Under the pieces are notes generated by a model. The model saw only the letters and a program-made list of their open reading frames with translations. It was not told the DNA's origin and made no database searches. Of a stretch of DNA of 64,000 nucleotides, positions 32,479-43,407 are shown piece after piece (position 1 is the first letter of the stretch; each line of letters begins with the position of its first letter). This stretch comes from Silanimonas sp. (lineage in GTDB: Bacteria; Pseudomonadota; Gammaproteobacteria; Xanthomonadales; Xanthomonadaceae). The DNA is taken from contig NZ_JAPZSC010000020.1 in the NCBI RefSeq assembly GCF_027531545.1, positions 62,001 to 126,000 on the forward strand. The letters are read 5' to 3'. Both the position numbers and the translations under genes were made by a program.

Positions 32479-35094
32479 CTAGCGGCCGCCGCCGGGCAGC
32501 ACGAAGCGCGAGGCGATTTCCGAAAGCTGGTGGGCCTGGTCGCTCATGGACTGCGCCGAGGCGGCCATCTCCTCCACGAGGGCGGAGTTGGCCTGCGTCG
32601 ACTGGTCCATCTGGGTGACGGCGTTGTTGACCTCGCCGAGCCCCTTGGCCTGCTCGATGCTCGCTGCGGTGATCTCGCCGATGATGTCGGCCACCTTCTG
32701 CGACGAGCCGACGATCTCGCTCATGGTGCGACCAGCGCGCTGGGCGACGTTGGCACCTTCGGCGATCTTGGTCACCGATTCGTTGATGAGCTGGGCGATC
32801 TCCTTCGCGGCGGTCGCGGAGCGCTGCGCCAGCGCGCGCACCTCGGCGGCGACCACGGCGAAGCCACGGCCCTGCTCGCCAGCGCGTGCGGCTTCGACGG
32901 CGGCGTTCAGCGCGAGGATGTTGGTCTGGAAGGCGATCCCGTCGATGGTGGTGGTGATGTCCGCCATGCGCCGCGAGCTGTCCTCGATGTCGCGCATCAC
33001 GCGCACCACGGCCTCGACGGTCTGGCCGCCGTCGCCGGCCACTTCGGCGGCGCGCGTCGCGATCTGCTTGGCCTGCTGCGCGTGCTCGGCGCTCTGCTTG
33101 ATCGTCGCCGTCATCTCCTCCATCGCCGCGGCGGTCTCTTCGATGCTGGCCGCGGCCTGCTCGGTGCGCTTGGAGAGATCCATGTTGCCGGAGGCGATCT
33201 CGGCCGCCGCATCGTTGATGGCGCCGACGGCCTGCTGCACCTCCCCGATCGCTTGGGCGAGGGCTTCAGCGGTGGCGTTGGCGTTGCTGTTGAGCTCGCC
33301 GAAGCTGCCCATCATCTGGGCGGTCGAACGCACGGTGAGGTTGCCCTCGGCGAGGGCGGCCATGGTGCGCTGCACCTCGTCGATAGCCTGCGCCGTGAGG
33401 TCCATCAGCGAGTTGAAGATGCGGCCCAGTTCGGCGTAGCGCTCCTCGCCGGTATTGACTTCGACACGCGCGGTGAGGATGCCGGCGGCGGCCTTCTGGG
33501 CCGCGTTGCGAAGCTGGTGGCGGAAGTTCGTGTCCGCGGTGCGGTCCTGCCACTCCACAGCAGTACCGATGCGCTGCCCATCGACATCGAACACCGGGGT
33601 CGCCGCCAGGTCGAAATGCATTGCGCCGAGCGAAAGGCGGGCGCGGTGCGTGGCCTTCAGGCCGACGATCAGATTGCGCTGCTGCCCGGGTTCGCCATCG
33701 AACGGGTCGAAGGCGCTTCCCATCACCCGGTCGGCGCGGAACTCGGGCTGGCGCTCGCGAACCACCGCTTCGCCGTCCCTGAGCACCTTGGCGACCGCCG
33801 GATTCATGTAGACGATCTTCCCGCCGGCGTCGGCAATCATCATGCCGCTGGTGGCCACGTCGAGCGCACTGCGCACGCGGGCGTTCTCGGTGGCGATCTC
33901 GCGCTCGCGCTCGATCTGCTCCCACAGCTTGGCCTGCATGGTGTTGAGGGCGCGCAGCAGGTCGCCCAGCTCGTCCTCCGACTGGATCTCGATCGGGTTG
34001 TCGAGCTGCAGGTTGGCGATGCGGCCCGCCACCTTGACGCTGTAGGCCACCGAGCGGGTCACCGCCGCGGCGATGCGCCAGAGGATCAGGGCCATCAGGC
34101 CCAGCAGCGCGACCAGCGACACCGACGTGAGCGCGAGGCTGCGCTTCGCATTCGCGAGGTTCTCCGTCGAGAGCGCCTCCATGTCCTTGGCCGCCAGGGC
34201 CACGAAGGCCCGCTGGGCCTCCATCGCCGCGGAGAACTGCTCGAAGTACGCCACCACATCGGCCGGCGGCGGCGCACCGTCCAGCTGCGCCTGCAGGGCC
34301 TCGCGGGCGGCGGCGCGGCGCGCTTCGACGTCCGCTTCGGCGGGCTCGTAACGGGCGGCGAGGTCCGTTCGCTGCGCGAGCACTTTGGCGAGCTCGCGAT
34401 CGTTCACCGCCATCGCGCCGTCTTCCAGCGCCAGCAGCGAATGCAGGCGGCCCGCGAGCACCGGATCGGCGTTGCCGCCCATCGCATGGTGCATCGCACG
34501 GGTACGCATCTGGCCCTGCAGCTCCAGCACGTGCGGCGCGGTGACCGCAACGAGGTTCTGCAGGTGGTAGATGTCGACGAAAGGCGTGTAGGTGTAGGCG
34601 GACTCGTCGTGCAACACATCGAGCACCGCGTAATAGCGGGCGATCAGCGCGGTGAACTGCTCGAACGAGGCATTCGTGTCGAGACCACTGCTGGCGATCG
34701 CCTCGCGCAGGGCCGTTTCGTCGGCCGCAAGCGCTTCGAGGCCGGCCTGCGTGCCGGCGAAGCGGCCATCCGCTTCGCCCAGATGCTTCACCAGCGCCTC
34801 GCGCTGGGTCGTCGCCTTGCCCAGCGCCGCGTCGAGTGCCGCCTGCTGGTCGGCGAAACCGGCCAGCACCAGGGCGTGCCGGCCACGGGCTTCCTGCAGG
34901 GCCACCAGCACATCGAGCATTTCGACCAGCGGCCGGGCGCCGGCCACCTCGGATTCACTGATGTCGACGGCCGCCGACGTGCTGCGAATGTAGAGGCCAG
35001 CGGGAATGCCCGCGGCGATCAGGGCGAGCAGCGCGATCAACTGGAACTTCCGGGCGACCGAAAGCCGGCCAAGCATCGACGTCAACGACAGCAT
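32479..35094 (-). CDS. Methyl-accepting chemotaxis protein with PAS domain, no docking pentapeptide
   Basis: The 871-residue receptor starts [22 protein letters not shown]1 lies at about 16 to 37, a large periplasmic helical sensor runs to about 318, TM2 is near 318 to 340, then HAMP and a PAS-like domain at about 410 to 530 ([20 protein letters not shown]). The methylation helices and the hairpin tip follow ([20 protein letters not shown] near 738). It would bind CheA/CheW. The C-terminus, [12 protein letters not shown], lacks an xWxxF tail. It lies 160 bases downstream of a related receptor on the same strand; upstream in-frame codons before 35,094 look non-coding. The ligand is unknown. 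Confidence 0.92.
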   Translation of the reverse strand: MLSLTSMLGRLSVARKFQLIALLALIAAGIPAGLYIRSTSAAVDISESEVAGARPLVEMLDVLVALQEARGRHALVLAGFADQQAALDAALGKATTQREALVKHLGEADGRFAGTQAGLEALAADETALREAIASSGLDTNASFEQFTALIARYYAVLDVLHDESAYTYTPFVDIYHLQNLVAVTAPHVLELQGQMRTRAMHHAMGGNADPVLAGRLHSLLALEDGAMAVNDRELAKVLAQRTDLAARYEPAEADVEARRAAAREALQAQLDGAPPPADVVAYFEQFSAAMEAQRAFVALAAKDMEALSTENLANAKRSLALTSVSLVALLGLMALILWRIAAAVTRSVAYSVKVAGRIANLQLDNPIEIQSEDELGDLLRALNTMQAKLWEQIEREREIATENARVRSALDVATSGMMIADAGGKIVYMNPAVAKVLRDGEAVVRERQPEFRADRVMGSAFDPFDGEPGQQRNLIVGLKATHRARLSLGAMHFDLAATPVFDVDGQRIGTAVEWQDRTADTNFRHQLRNAAQKAAAGILTARVEVNTGEERYAELGRIFNSLMDLTAQAIDEVQRTMAALAEGNLTVRSTAQMMGSFGELNSNANATAEALAQAIGEVQQAVGAINDAAAEIASGNMDLSKRTEQAAASIEETAAAMEEMTATIKQSAEHAQQAKQIATRAAEVAGDGGQTVEAVVRVMRDIEDSSRRMADITTTIDGIAFQTNILALNAAVEAARAGEQGRGFAVVAAEVRALAQRSATAAKEIAQLINESVTKIAEGANVAQRAGRTMSEIVGSSQKVADIIGEITAASIEQAKGLGEVNNAVTQMDQSTQANSALVEEMAASAQSMSDQAHQLSEIASRFVLPGGGR

Positions 35095-35254
35095 CGCGAT
35101 TCCCCCCTGATGGACCGCCCAGCCCCGACGGCTGCGGTCCCGAGCATAAATCGATTGCCGAAGCCAGCAAGGCGTCGGCGATCTCGTTTTCACAGTTGTT
35201 GATGCCGCCCTTGATGCGATCGCCACGCCGTTACCGGCGTGGTGATTGAGTTCC

Positions 35255-37732
35255 TCAGAACTCGGTCCATTCGCCCTCGGACGCGCCGTCCGACTTGCCC
35301 CGCGAAGCCCCCGGTTTCGGCGTTTCGACGCGCGCCGCCGGACGCGCCGCCGGCTTTGCGGCGGCCTTCGGCGCGGGTGCTGCGGAAGCGGGCTTGGCCG
35401 GAGCGCGCGGTGCCGGGCTGGTGGCGCGCATGTTGCGCGTGCCGCCAGTGGACGGCGCGGCCATGGCGCTGCCGGCGGAGCGAGCCGACGAGCCCGCTGC
35501 GGCGGCCGGCGCGGCCGTGTCGGCGATCTTGAAGCGGCCCACGGCTTCGGCGAGCTGCTGGGCCTGGTCTTCCATCGAACGCGCGGCGGCGGTGGCTTCT
35601 TCAACCAACGCGGCGTTCTGCTGCGTGGTCTCGTCCATCTGCGTGATGGTCTGGTTGACCTGCTCGATGCCGGTGCTCTGCTCGGCCGAGGCCGCGCTGA
35701 TCTCGGCCATGATGTCGGTGACGCGCTTCACCGAGCCGACGATCTCGGCCATGGTGGCGCCGGCCTGCTGCACGAGCCGCGAGCCCTCGCCGACGGTTTC
35801 CACCGAGGCTTCGATCAGCTCCTTGATCTCCTTCGCCGCCTGCGCCGAACGCCCGGCGAGGCTGCGGACCTCGCTCGCGACGACCGCGAAGCCGCGGCCC
35901 TGCTCGCCGGCACGCGCGGCTTCCACCGCGGCGTTCAGCGCGAGGATGTTGGTCTGGAAGGCGATGCCATCGATGGTGCTGATGATGTCGGCGACGCGCT
36001 TCGACGAATCCTCGATCTCGCGCATCGTGGTGACGACCTTGCCCACCACTTCGCCGCCCTGCTCGGCGACGCCGGCGGCGCCGCTGGCGAGCTGGTTGGC
36101 CTGGCGCGCGGAGTCGGCGTTCTGCTTCACCGTCGCGGTGAGCTCTTCCATCGAGGCGGCGGTCTCCTCGAGGTTGGCCGCCTGCTGCTCGGTGCGCGCG
36201 GAGAGGTCCTGGTTGCCGGCGGCGATCTCGGAGGCCGCGGTGTTGATCTGGCCGGCCGCCATCTGGATCTGCCCGATCAGCGAACGCAGCTGGGTGACGC
36301 TGCCCTCGATGCTGTCGCGGATCTCGGCGAACTGGCCCTCGTAGTGGCCGTCCATCCTTGCCGTCAGGTCGCCCTGCGCGACGAGGCCCATCACGCGACC
36401 GATCTCGGTGAGGGTGCCGCGGGTGCCGGCGAAACCGGCATTCAGGGCAGTCGCGAGCGTCAGGAAGAAGCCGCTCTTGCCCTCTTCGGCGATGGCCTTC
36501 GAGAAGTCGCCGCGGGCCGTGGCCTGCACCACGCCCTGCACTTCGGCTTCGACCGAAACTTCGTCGGTGCGGTCGCGCCAGTCGACGAGGGTGCCAAGGC
36601 GCTCGCCCTCGGCGTTGCGGATCGGCGTGGCGCTGAGCTGGAAGATGCGGCCGACGAATTCGCGCTCGACCACGTGGGTGTCGGTGATGGACGCGAGTGC
36701 ATCGGCAGCGAGCACGTCGATGCCGGTCAGCTCGCCGAGCGAGGAACCGACGAGGTTCGCGGCGGTGAAGCCCGGCGAGCGCTGGGCGATGCGCTCCTCG
36801 AGGTCGGCAAAGCGGTGCGAGAGCGAGCCATTGGCGTAGATCACCTGCCCGCCGTCATCGGCGATCAACACCGCGGCGCTGGCACTGTCCAAGGCGTTCT
36901 TGATGCGCAGGTTGGCCTCGGCCACGAGGCGGTCGGCCTCGATGCGGCCATTGAGGTCGTTCTGCATGCGATTCAGCGCCGCGAACAGGTCGCCGATCTC
37001 GTCCTTGCGCTTGGTGTCGATGACGTTGTCGAGCTTGCCGCCGGCCACGGCGTTCGCGATGGTCACGGCCGAGTTGACGCCCTTCGAGATGGCGCGGGCG
37101 ATCAGCAGGGCCAGCACGACGGCCAGCACGATGGCGACCAGCAGGCTGGTCCAGATCACGCCCTCCGCGGTCTCGTAGGCCTCTTCCGCGCCGGTGCGCG
37201 CAGCGGTGGAGCCCTGCAAGCCGTAGTCGACGCGCTCCTGGATCAGCGTGGCGACTTCCTCGTACTTGGCGCGGTTGTCGGCGAGGAACATGTCCAAGGC
37301 CTCGTCGACGAAGCCCATGTCATAGGCCGAGGTGACTTCGCCGGTGTTGGCCACGTAGGCCTCCCAGGCCGCCTTGATCGCAGCGACCTTGGCCTTGTCT
37401 TCCTCGTTGATGGCGGTGGATTCCAGCGAAACCAGCAGATCCTCGAAGTTGAACTTGTGATTCTCGATCTCACCGCGCGCCGACTCCTTGGCCTCCTCGG
37501 AGGTGCGCAGCACGAGTCGGAAGTTCTGCAGGCGGTAGGCCGCAGCTTCCGACTTGAGGTCCTGCGAGGTCGTCAGTTCGACCATCCAGCGCTGGGAGAT
37601 CTCGGTCGTGGCGTCGTTGAGCGTATTGAGCCCGCGGAAGGCGCTGACGGCCAACACGATGATGAGAACGACGACCACGCCGAAGGCGAGCAGCAGTTTC
37701 GGGGCGATCTTGAGGTTGCGCAGCCAGTCCAT
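35255..37732 (-). CDS. Methyl-accepting chemotaxis protein with C-terminal EWTEF docking tail
   Basis: The 825-residue receptor starts at ATG 37,732 ([20 protein letters not shown]). TM1 lies at about 9 to 30, a four-helix-bundle-type sensor reaches TM2 near 190 to 212, then HAMP, a PAS-like domain ([20 protein letters not shown]), a second HAMP-like segment and the signalling hairpin [20 protein letters not shown]. After it comes a roughly 80-residue Ala/Pro-rich linker ending in EWTEF, which fits the xWxxF pentapeptide that tethers CheR/CheB. The neighbouring receptor lacks this tail, so this one could assist its adaptation. The ribosome site AAGGA is seven bases upstream. Confidence 0.93.
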   Translation of the reverse strand: MDWLRNLKIAPKLLLAFGVVVVLIIVLAVSAFRGLNTLNDATTEISQRWMVELTTSQDLKSEAAAYRLQNFRLVLRTSEEAKESARGEIENHKFNFEDLLVSLESTAINEEDKAKVAAIKAAWEAYVANTGEVTSAYDMGFVDEALDMFLADNRAKYEEVATLIQERVDYGLQGSTAARTGAEEAYETAEGVIWTSLLVAIVLAVVLALLIARAISKGVNSAVTIANAVAGGKLDNVIDTKRKDEIGDLFAALNRMQNDLNGRIEADRLVAEANLRIKNALDSASAAVLIADDGGQVIYANGSLSHRFADLEERIAQRSPGFTAANLVGSSLGELTGIDVLAADALASITDTHVVEREFVGRIFQLSATPIRNAEGERLGTLVDWRDRTDEVSVEAEVQGVVQATARGDFSKAIAEEGKSGFFLTLATALNAGFAGTRGTLTEIGRVMGLVAQGDLTARMDGHYEGQFAEIRDSIEGSVTQLRSLIGQIQMAAGQINTAASEIAAGNQDLSARTEQQAANLEETAASMEELTATVKQNADSARQANQLASGAAGVAEQGGEVVGKVVTTMREIEDSSKRVADIISTIDGIAFQTNILALNAAVEAARAGEQGRGFAVVASEVRSLAGRSAQAAKEIKELIEASVETVGEGSRLVQQAGATMAEIVGSVKRVTDIMAEISAASAEQSTGIEQVNQTITQMDETTQQNAALVEEATAAARSMEDQAQQLAEAVGRFKIADTAAPAAAAGSSARSAGSAMAAPSTGGTRNMRATSPAPRAPAKPASAAPAPKAAAKPAARPAARVETPKPGASRGKSDGASEGEWTEF

Positions 37733-37789
37733 TCGGAATCCTTGCACTCGAATGTGGCCCCCGGCCCGGAAGGGTCGGAGGAAAACGGA

Positions 37790-38182
37790 TTACTTGACCT
37801 TGAGGTTGCGCGCGCCGCGCACGACGATCTCGGGGCGGCCATTCGATGTGCGGATCTCGCCGGTGACACAAACCGTCTTGCCGGTCAGCGTGTCGGGTGC
37901 CGGATTGAAATCGCCGCGATCGCGACCCCAGATGCGGGCCGAGAACTTGTGGCCGGGGAAGTTGCCGCCCATGAAGAGGAAGGTCGGCTGGCCTTCGGCA
38001 TTCTCGGCAAAGCGGGCGCCGTCGACGACGCCACACACCGTGCCTTCCTTGCCAACGAACTGGGCGGCCTGCACGACGGGGATCTCACCGCGGATGCGGT
38101 TGCTGCCGGCCTGGGCCATGGCGGAAGGACTGGACGTCGCGCAGAACCACACGACGCAAAACGCAGCGACACCGGAACGCAT
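37790..38182 (-). CDS. Small secreted OB-fold-like protein, copy 1
   Basis: The 130-residue product has a signal peptide (MRSGVAAFCVVWFCATSSPS, cleavage near AMAQA) and a roughly 105-residue mature domain: VCGVVDGARFAENAEGQPTF, FPGHKFSARIWG, and VCVTGEIRTSNGRPEIVVRG, the strand pattern of an OB fold (tOB/NHR-like). Two Cys could pair in the periplasm. It is 57 bases upstream of the chemotaxis receptor, on the same strand, and is a near copy of the gene at 38,371. Related domains bind nucleic acids or sugars; the role here is unknown. Confidence 0.78.
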   Translation of the reverse strand: MRSGVAAFCVVWFCATSSPSAMAQAGSNRIRGEIPVVQAAQFVGKEGTVCGVVDGARFAENAEGQPTFLFMGGNFPGHKFSARIWGRDRGDFNPAPDTLTGKTVCVTGEIRTSNGRPEIVVRGARNLKVK

Positions 38183-38370
38183 GCTCACGAAGCACCCCCT
38201 GGTCGATTCGCCGGGACGGACCCGGACGGTCAATGCATGATGAACCTATCCAAGCCGTGATCGGCGGCGCCCGGACAGGCTTGAACGCGAATTGACGATT
38301 CCCCTCTTGGGGGATCGTGGCACAGCGCACGACGCGCCGCGAGGGGCACGTCGCCCTTCGGCCGATTCCG

Positions 38371-38760
38371 TCACGAGACCTTGAGGTTGCGGGCCCCGCG
38401 GACGACGATCTCGGGCCGGCCATTGGCCGTGCGGATATCACCGGTCACGCAGACCGTGCGGCCGGCCAGGGTCTCGGGCGCCGGGTCGAAGTCGCCGCGG
38501 TCGCGGCCCCAGATGCGGGCCGAGAACTTGTGGCCGGGAAAGTTGCCGCCCATGAAGAGGTAGGTCGGCTGGCCTTCGGCGTTCTCGGCGAAGCGCGCGC
38601 CATCGACGACGCCGCATACCGTGCCCTCCTTGCCGACGAACTGGGCGGCCTGGACGACGGGGATCTCACCGCGGATGCGGTTGCTTCCGGCCTGCGCGCT
38701 GGCGGACGAAGCGACGACGAGGCTGGCGACGGCGGCGGTGCAGAGCAGGAGGGTGCGCAT
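38371..38760 (-). CDS. Small secreted OB-fold-like protein, copy 2
   Basis: The 129-residue product has a different signal peptide (MRTLLLCTAAVASLVVASSA) but a mature part nearly identical to copy 1 from AQAGSNRIRGEIPVVQAAQF to the end; I see about ten differences in 107 residues. The ATG at 38,760 has a strong ribosome site (AAAGGAAA) that copy 1 lacks. A tandem duplication with replaced signal peptide and leader is the simplest reading. The function is not known. Confidence 0.8.
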   Translation of the reverse strand: MRTLLLCTAAVASLVVASSASAQAGSNRIRGEIPVVQAAQFVGKEGTVCGVVDGARFAENAEGQPTYLFMGGNFPGHKFSARIWGRDRGDFDPAPETLAGRTVCVTGDIRTANGRPEIVVRGARNLKVS

Positions 38761-38904
38761 GACGGTTTCCTTTCGGTCGAATGAGGTGGCACGGCGGGGT
38801 GGGCGGATGCTGGGCCGACGCGCCCCGCACTTGCCAGCGCCGAGCTCGCGTTCCGTGACGGGCTTGGCTCGGGCGTTGTTCATTCCGTGACGGAGTTCGA
38901 CGCT

Positions 38905-38910
38905 TATGCT
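38905..38910 (+). promoter_or_regulatory. -10-like box for a leaderless transcript (LCAT-like gene)
   Basis: TATGCT lies exactly six bases before the ATG at 38,917, so transcription from it would begin at or near the start codon. The same spacing is seen before four other genes in the window. There is no Shine-Dalgarno sequence before this ATG, which fits a leaderless message. Confidence 0.35.
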
Positions 38911-38916
38911 TCGCGC

Positions 38917-40263
38917 ATGCCGGCCTACCCCCCTCTTGTCCTGCGCGCGACGCTGATCCTGCTCGCCCTGCTGCTCGGCGGCTGCGCCAGCCGCCAGGGC
39001 CCCGACCTCGAGACGCTCTACGCCCGGGCCGCCAGCGACCCGACCCAGCCGCCGGTCATCGTCATCCCCGGCCTGATGGGCTCGCGGCTCGTCGACCGCC
39101 GGACCGGCGAGGAGCAATGGCCCGGTTCGCTCTCGACCATGGCCTTCAGCGACTACGCGCGGCTCGCCCGCATCGGGCCGGACTGGGAGACGGACGACGG
39201 CCTCGTCGCCGGACCGCTGATCCGCGACTTCGGGCGTTACGACATCTACGGCCAGCTGCTCGGCACACTGGAGGGCGCCGGCCGCTTCGCCCCCGGCGAG
39301 CCGGGCCACCCGCCCACCAACGGCTGGCGACGGCGCTACTACACGCTGGCCTACGACTGGCGGCAGCCGAACATTGTTGCGGTGCGGCAGCTGCACGCGC
39401 TGATCGACCAGATCCGCAAGGATTTCGACGACCCGAACCTTCGGGTGGACATCCTCGCCCACAGCAACGGCGGGCTGATCGCGAACTATTACCTGCGCTA
39501 TGGCCCGGAAGACGTGCTGGAGGCCGCCCAGCCGCAGCCCTGGGCGGAGGGCGGGAAGCGCGTCCGGCGGGTGGCCATGCTCGGCACGCCGAACCTCGGC
39601 TCGGTGTCCAGCCTGCGCCGGCTGCAGCAGGGCTTCCGCTTCGGGCTGCGCACGGTACCGATCGAGGCCCTGGCCAGCTTCTCGACCGTCTTCGAAACCC
39701 TGCCGCACCCGCACACGCAGGTGGTGTACGACCGCGGGGGCCGCGCCCTGCCGCTCGACCTCTACGACCCCACGATCTGGCGCGACAACCGCTGGTCGGT
39801 GTTTTCGCCCGAGGTGGAGGCGCGGGTGCGCGAGGCCTGGGGCGACGGCGCGGAAGGGCGGCTGGTGCTCTCGGTGATGCAGGCCAACTTCGAGCGCAAC
39901 CTGCGCCGCGCGCGCCGATTCAACGAGGCCTTGGCCCGCCCCTTCCCGACGAAGGGGCTGCGCATGGCGGCCTTCGGCGGCGATTGCGAGCTGACGCTGT
40001 CCGGCGCGGTGCTGGAAACGGTGGGCGAACGCGCCGTGCTGGCCTTCGAGCCCGGCGAGGTCGATGCGCCGATCGACGGCGTCGACTACGAAGGGCTGAT
40101 GCGCGCCGCCGGCGACGGGCTGGTGACGCGCGAATCGCAGGACGCCGGTGCGCACGGCTTCGTGCCGCTGCGGCAGAGTTTCTTCCTGTGCGAGAACCAC
40201 GGCCGGCTGCTGGCGAACCGCTACTTCCAGAACAACCTGCTGAACTTCCTGCTGAGCCCCTGA
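38917..40263 (+). CDS. LCAT/PDAT-like lipoprotein alpha/beta hydrolase
   Basis: The 448-residue protein carries a lipobox (LLALLLGGC, Cys23). It then shows the lecithin:cholesterol acyltransferase-like signature VIVIPGLMGSRLVDR, followed by YTLAYDWRQPN, the nucleophile elbow ILAHSNGGLIANYY (Ser183, AHSNGG), and LGTPNLGSV. The last segment has DGLVTRES and ENHGRLLAN, supplying a plausible acid and His. It would be an envelope acyl hydrolase or acyltransferase acting on phospholipids or esters. The ATG at 38,917 is chosen over the GTG at 38,887 because it gives a clean lipoprotein signal and has a -10-like box at leaderless spacing. Confidence 0.85.
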   Translation: MPAYPPLVLRATLILLALLLGGCASRQGPDLETLYARAASDPTQPPVIVIPGLMGSRLVDRRTGEEQWPGSLSTMAFSDYARLARIGPDWETDDGLVAGPLIRDFGRYDIYGQLLGTLEGAGRFAPGEPGHPPTNGWRRRYYTLAYDWRQPNIVAVRQLHALIDQIRKDFDDPNLRVDILAHSNGGLIANYYLRYGPEDVLEAAQPQPWAEGGKRVRRVAMLGTPNLGSVSSLRRLQQGFRFGLRTVPIEALASFSTVFETLPHPHTQVVYDRGGRALPLDLYDPTIWRDNRWSVFSPEVEARVREAWGDGAEGRLVLSVMQANFERNLRRARRFNEALARPFPTKGLRMAAFGGDCELTLSGAVLETVGERAVLAFEPGEVDAPIDGVDYEGLMRAAGDGLVTRESQDAGAHGFVPLRQSFFLCENHGRLLANRYFQNNLLNFLLSP

Positions 40264-40298
40264 GCACCGGCGGGCACGGTGCCGTGACGCCCGCCCGC

Positions 40299-40304
40299 TA
40301 GAAT
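40299..40304 (+). promoter_or_regulatory. -10-like box for a leaderless transcript (ubiJ)
   Basis: TAGAAT is six bases upstream of the ubiJ ATG at 40,311 and there is no ribosome site between them. A leaderless start for the ubiJ-ubiB-pseudouridine synthase operon is likely. Confidence 0.4.
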
Positions 40305-40310
40305 CGCCGC

Positions 40311-40952
40311 ATGACCTCGCCCCGCTCCCCCTTCGACGCGCTGAAGCCGCTCGCCGGCCGCCTGCTCGAAACCGCGCTCAACCGCGCCCTGGCGCTCGAC
40401 CCGGAAACGCGGGCCGCGCTGGCTCCGCTCGACGGACAGCGCCTGCAGCTGCACCTCGAATCCCCGCCGCTGGCGATGGAGCTGCGCGTCGACGGCGAGG
40501 CGCTGCGCGTCGGCCCGGCGCAGGGCGAAGAGCCCGACCTCGCGGTGCGCGCCGGCCTCGGCGCCCTGCTCGGCCAGCTGCCCTTCCTCAAGTCCTCGGG
40601 CGCGACCCCGGTGGGCAAGGTGCGGATCAGCGGCGACGCCGAACTGGCGCGCCAGCTGCAGCGCCTGGCCGAAGGCTTCGACCCCGACTGGGAGCAGCCC
40701 TTCGCCGACGCCCTCGGGCCGGTGATCGGCCCGCAGGTCGCGAAGGCCGTGCGTGCCGGATTGCGCGAGGCGCGGGTGCAGGGCGCCGCGTTCGCCAAGG
40801 CCGGTGCCGACTACCTCACCGAGGAATCGCGCGACCTCGTGCCGAAGGCCGAGCAGCAGGCCTTCTTCGATGACGTCGATGCGCTGCGCGACCGCGTGGA
40901 GCGGCTGGCCGCCCGCGTCGCGCGCCACCACGCTTCGGGGCCCGCCGGATGA
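40311..40952 (+). CDS. ubiJ: Ubiquinone biosynthesis accessory factor UbiJ (SCP2-like lipid-binding)
   Basis: The 213-residue protein has the UbiJ layout. The N-terminal SCP2-like domain (about 10 to 115) runs from [20 protein letters not shown] to [21 protein letters not shown] long helical, charged C-terminus (about 130 to 205) ends in [20 protein letters not shown]. UbiJ binds hydrophobic ubiquinone intermediates and organises the soluble Ubi complex. Its stop overlaps the ubiB start by four bases (ATGA), the usual gene order. ubiE, often upstream, is absent here. Confidence 0.88.
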   Translation: MTSPRSPFDALKPLAGRLLETALNRALALDPETRAALAPLDGQRLQLHLESPPLAMELRVDGEALRVGPAQGEEPDLAVRAGLGALLGQLPFLKSSGATPVGKVRISGDAELARQLQRLAEGFDPDWEQPFADALGPVIGPQVAKAVRAGLREARVQGAAFAKAGADYLTEESRDLVPKAEQQAFFDDVDALRDRVERLAARVARHHASGPAG

Positions 40953-42616
40953 TCGCCGCGCCGCTGCGCGCGCTGCGCATCGTCCGCGTGCTGTTCAAGC
41001 ACCGGCTCGACGCCCTGCTCGAAGGCACGCCGTTCGCCAAGCTGCGCTGGGTGCTGCGCCCGCTCGGCCGCGGCACGTCGGACACACCACGGGGCGAGCG
41101 CCTGCGCGCCGCGCTGGAGGAGCTGGGGCCGATCTTCGTGAAGTTCGGGCAGATCTTGAGCACGCGCCGCGACCTGCTGCCCGCCGACGTGGCCGACGCC
41201 CTGGCCCTGCTGCGCGACCGCGTGCAGCCTTTCGACGGTGCGGAGGCCCGGCGCATCATCGAGGCGCAGCTCGGTCAGCCCATCGATGTGCTTTACGCCG
41301 AATTCGACGAGACGCCGCTGGCCTCGGCCTCGATCGCGCAGGTTCATGCCGCACGCCTTCGGAACAGCGATGGCAGCGCCGGCCGCGCCGTGGTGGTGAA
41401 GGTGGTGCGTCCCGGCATCGACCGTCAGATCGACGCCGACCTCTCGCTGCTGAAGGCGCTGGCCGAGGTGGCCGCGAAGACGCACCCGCGCGCCGACAAG
41501 ATCCGCCCGCACGAGGTCGTGGCCGAGATCGAGACCACGCTGCGCGGCGAACTCGACCTGCAGCGCGAAGGCGCCAACGCCTCGGTGCTGCGCCGGTTCT
41601 GGCTCGACAGCGACGACCTCTACGTGCCCGAGGTGTTCTGGACGCATTCGCACGAGCGCGTGCTGACGCTCGAGCGCGTCACCGGCATTCCGTCGGACGA
41701 CATCGCGGCCCTTGAGGCCGCCGGCATCTCGCGCGAGAAACTCGCCGCCAAGGGCGTGCGGGTGTTCTACACGCAGGTGTTCCGCGACAACTTCTTCCAC
41801 GCCGACGCGCATGCCGGGAACATCTGGGTCGACGACGACCCCGCGCGACGCGACAACCCGCGCTTCATCGCGCTGGACTTCGGGATCATGGGCCAGCTCT
41901 CGGCCAACGATCAGTACTACCTCGCCGAGAACTTCATGGCGATCTTCCAGCGTGACTACCGCCGGATCGCCGAGCTGCACGTCGAAGCCGGCTGGATGCC
42001 GGCGCACCTTCGCCTCGACGATCTGGAGGCGGCGACGCGCGCCGTGTGCGAGCCCTACTTCACCCGCCCGCTCGCCGAGATCTCGCTGGGCGAGGTGCTA
42101 GTGAAGCTGTTCAAGACCGCGCAGCAGTACGAACTCACGCTGCAGCCGCAGCTGATCCTGTTGCAGAAGACCCTGCTGAACATCGAAGGCGTGGCCCGCC
42201 ACCTCGACCCGAAGCTCGACATCTGGGCGGTGGCGCAGCCGGTGCTCACCGAGATCCTGAAGAAGCGCTACAGCGCGGCGTGGCTGGCCGAGGAATTCAA
42301 GAAGCGCCTGCCCGAGATCATCACCCGCGCGCCGGAGTTCCCGCGCCTGATCCACGGCTTCCTCGCGCAGCAGGTGGAAGGCCGGCACCGCATCCGCATC
42401 GACTCCACCGACATCGCCGACCTGGCGCGGATTTCGGCGATCAACCAGCACGCCGCGGTCTACGCCATCCTCGGTGCCGGCCTGATGATCACTGCGGCCG
42501 TGCTGTTCGGCTTCGATGCCGGCGGCCCGGCCTGGGGCGGCGTGCGCGCGGCGACCTGGATCGCCGGCGCCGGCGCGCTGGCCTGCTTCGTCGCCGCCTG
42601 GCCGCGGCGGCGATGA
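40949..42616 (+). CDS. ubiB: Ubiquinone biosynthesis protein-kinase-like ATPase UbiB
   Basis: The 555-residue protein shows the hallmark motifs of the ADCK/UbiB family: [18 protein letters not shown] (KxGQ at 65 to 68), Ala-rich nucleotide loop [33 protein letters not shown] and ALDFGIMGQ. Two hydrophobic helices at the C-terminus anchor it in the inner membrane, where it supports extraction of ubiquinone precursors through ATPase activity. It is translationally coupled to ubiJ upstream and to the pseudouridine synthase downstream by ATGA overlaps on both sides. Confidence 0.94.
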   Translation: MIAAPLRALRIVRVLFKHRLDALLEGTPFAKLRWVLRPLGRGTSDTPRGERLRAALEELGPIFVKFGQILSTRRDLLPADVADALALLRDRVQPFDGAEARRIIEAQLGQPIDVLYAEFDETPLASASIAQVHAARLRNSDGSAGRAVVVKVVRPGIDRQIDADLSLLKALAEVAAKTHPRADKIRPHEVVAEIETTLRGELDLQREGANASVLRRFWLDSDDLYVPEVFWTHSHERVLTLERVTGIPSDDIAALEAAGISREKLAAKGVRVFYTQVFRDNFFHADAHAGNIWVDDDPARRDNPRFIALDFGIMGQLSANDQYYLAENFMAIFQRDYRRIAELHVEAGWMPAHLRLDDLEAATRAVCEPYFTRPLAEISLGEVLVKLFKTAQQYELTLQPQLILLQKTLLNIEGVARHLDPKLDIWAVAQPVLTEILKKRYSAAWLAEEFKKRLPEIITRAPEFPRLIHGFLAQQVEGRHRIRIDSTDIADLARISAINQHAAVYAILGAGLMITAAVLFGFDAGGPAWGGVRAATWIAGAGALACFVAAWPRRR

Positions 42617-43398
42617 GCGGCACCGACGCCGAACACACGCCGGAAGACCTCGCCGTCCCGGTCCTGTACGCCGACGCGCAGCTCGCCGTCGTCGACAAGC
42701 CCGCGCGCCTGATGGCGCACGACAGCGGCCTCGCCCGCGGCGAGAACGACTTCCTCGCCGACCGCCTGCGCGCGCAGTTCGGCCGGCCCGTGCACCTGAT
42801 CCACCGGCTGGATCGCGCCACCTCGGGCTGCCTGCTGCTGGCCTTCGACAAGGACACGGCCCGCGCCTTGGGCGAGCAGTTCATGACCCGCGCCGTCGAG
42901 AAGACCTACCTCGCCGTGTGCCGGGGTTGGCCCGAGCCCGCGGAAGACGTGATCGACCACCCGCTCGACGGTGGGCCCGGCAAGCCGGAGAAGAAGCCGG
43001 CGCAGACGGCGTACCGGGTGCTGGCCACCGGCGCGATGCCCTGGGCCTACGGCGAGCACGCCGAGTCGCGTTTCGCGCTTTTGGAGTGCACGCCACACAC
43101 CGGGCGCTTCCGGCAGATCCGCCGGCACCTGAAGCACCGGCATCACCACCTGATGGGCGACACCAGCCACGGCGACGGCGCGCGCAACCGCATGTTCCGC
43201 ATGCACCTCGGCGTGCACCGGATGCTGTTGCATGCGTGGCGACTCGCCTTCACGCACCCGGTCGACGGCCGGCGCGTGGTCGTGGAGGCGCCGCTGGATG
43301 CCGAATTCGTGAAGGCCTTGGCCGCGCTGGGCTGGGCTGGACGACCGCCGCCGCCTCGTGACGCGGGGCAGCTTGAATCGTCGTGGGCCGCGCCCTAG
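42613..43398 (+). CDS. truC: RluA-family pseudouridine synthase, TruC-like
   Basis: The 261-residue protein lacks an S4 domain and has the catalytic [18 protein letters not shown] with Asp67, [20 protein letters not shown], and the [20 protein letters not shown] block typical of TruC, which modifies U65 of tRNAs. RluA proteins that modify other sites share the core, so the exact target is an inference. The ATG at 42,613 overlaps the ubiB stop. The C-terminal 25 residues are Pro-rich and probably unstructured. Confidence 0.85.
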   Translation: MSGTDAEHTPEDLAVPVLYADAQLAVVDKPARLMAHDSGLARGENDFLADRLRAQFGRPVHLIHRLDRATSGCLLLAFDKDTARALGEQFMTRAVEKTYLAVCRGWPEPAEDVIDHPLDGGPGKPEKKPAQTAYRVLATGAMPWAYGEHAESRFALLECTPHTGRFRQIRRHLKHRHHHLMGDTSHGDGARNRMFRMHLGVHRMLLHAWRLAFTHPVDGRRVVVEAPLDAEFVKALAALGWAGRPPPPRDAGQLESSWAAP

Positions 43399-43401
43399 CC
43401 T
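43396..43401 (+). promoter_or_regulatory. -10-like box for a leaderless transcript (first binding protein)
   Basis: TAGCCT sits six bases upstream of the ATG at 43,408, overlapping the end of the preceding gene. It matches the pattern seen before ubiJ and the LCAT-like gene; there is no ribosome site. Confidence 0.3.
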
Positions 43402-43407
43402 CGGCCC

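Noticed and set aside
32530..38260. Long plus-strand frames of 890 and 1004 codons opposite the chemotaxis receptors
   Set aside because: They are antisense mirrors of high-GC receptor genes: His/Arg/Leu/Gly-rich, without domains, and the minus-strand genes have clear receptor motifs.
38761..40200. Upstream extension of the OB-fold copy 2 frame to 609 codons
   Set aside because: The added part is antisense to the LCAT-like gene and lacks any domain; the ATG at 38,760 with a strong ribosome site and signal peptide is the real start.
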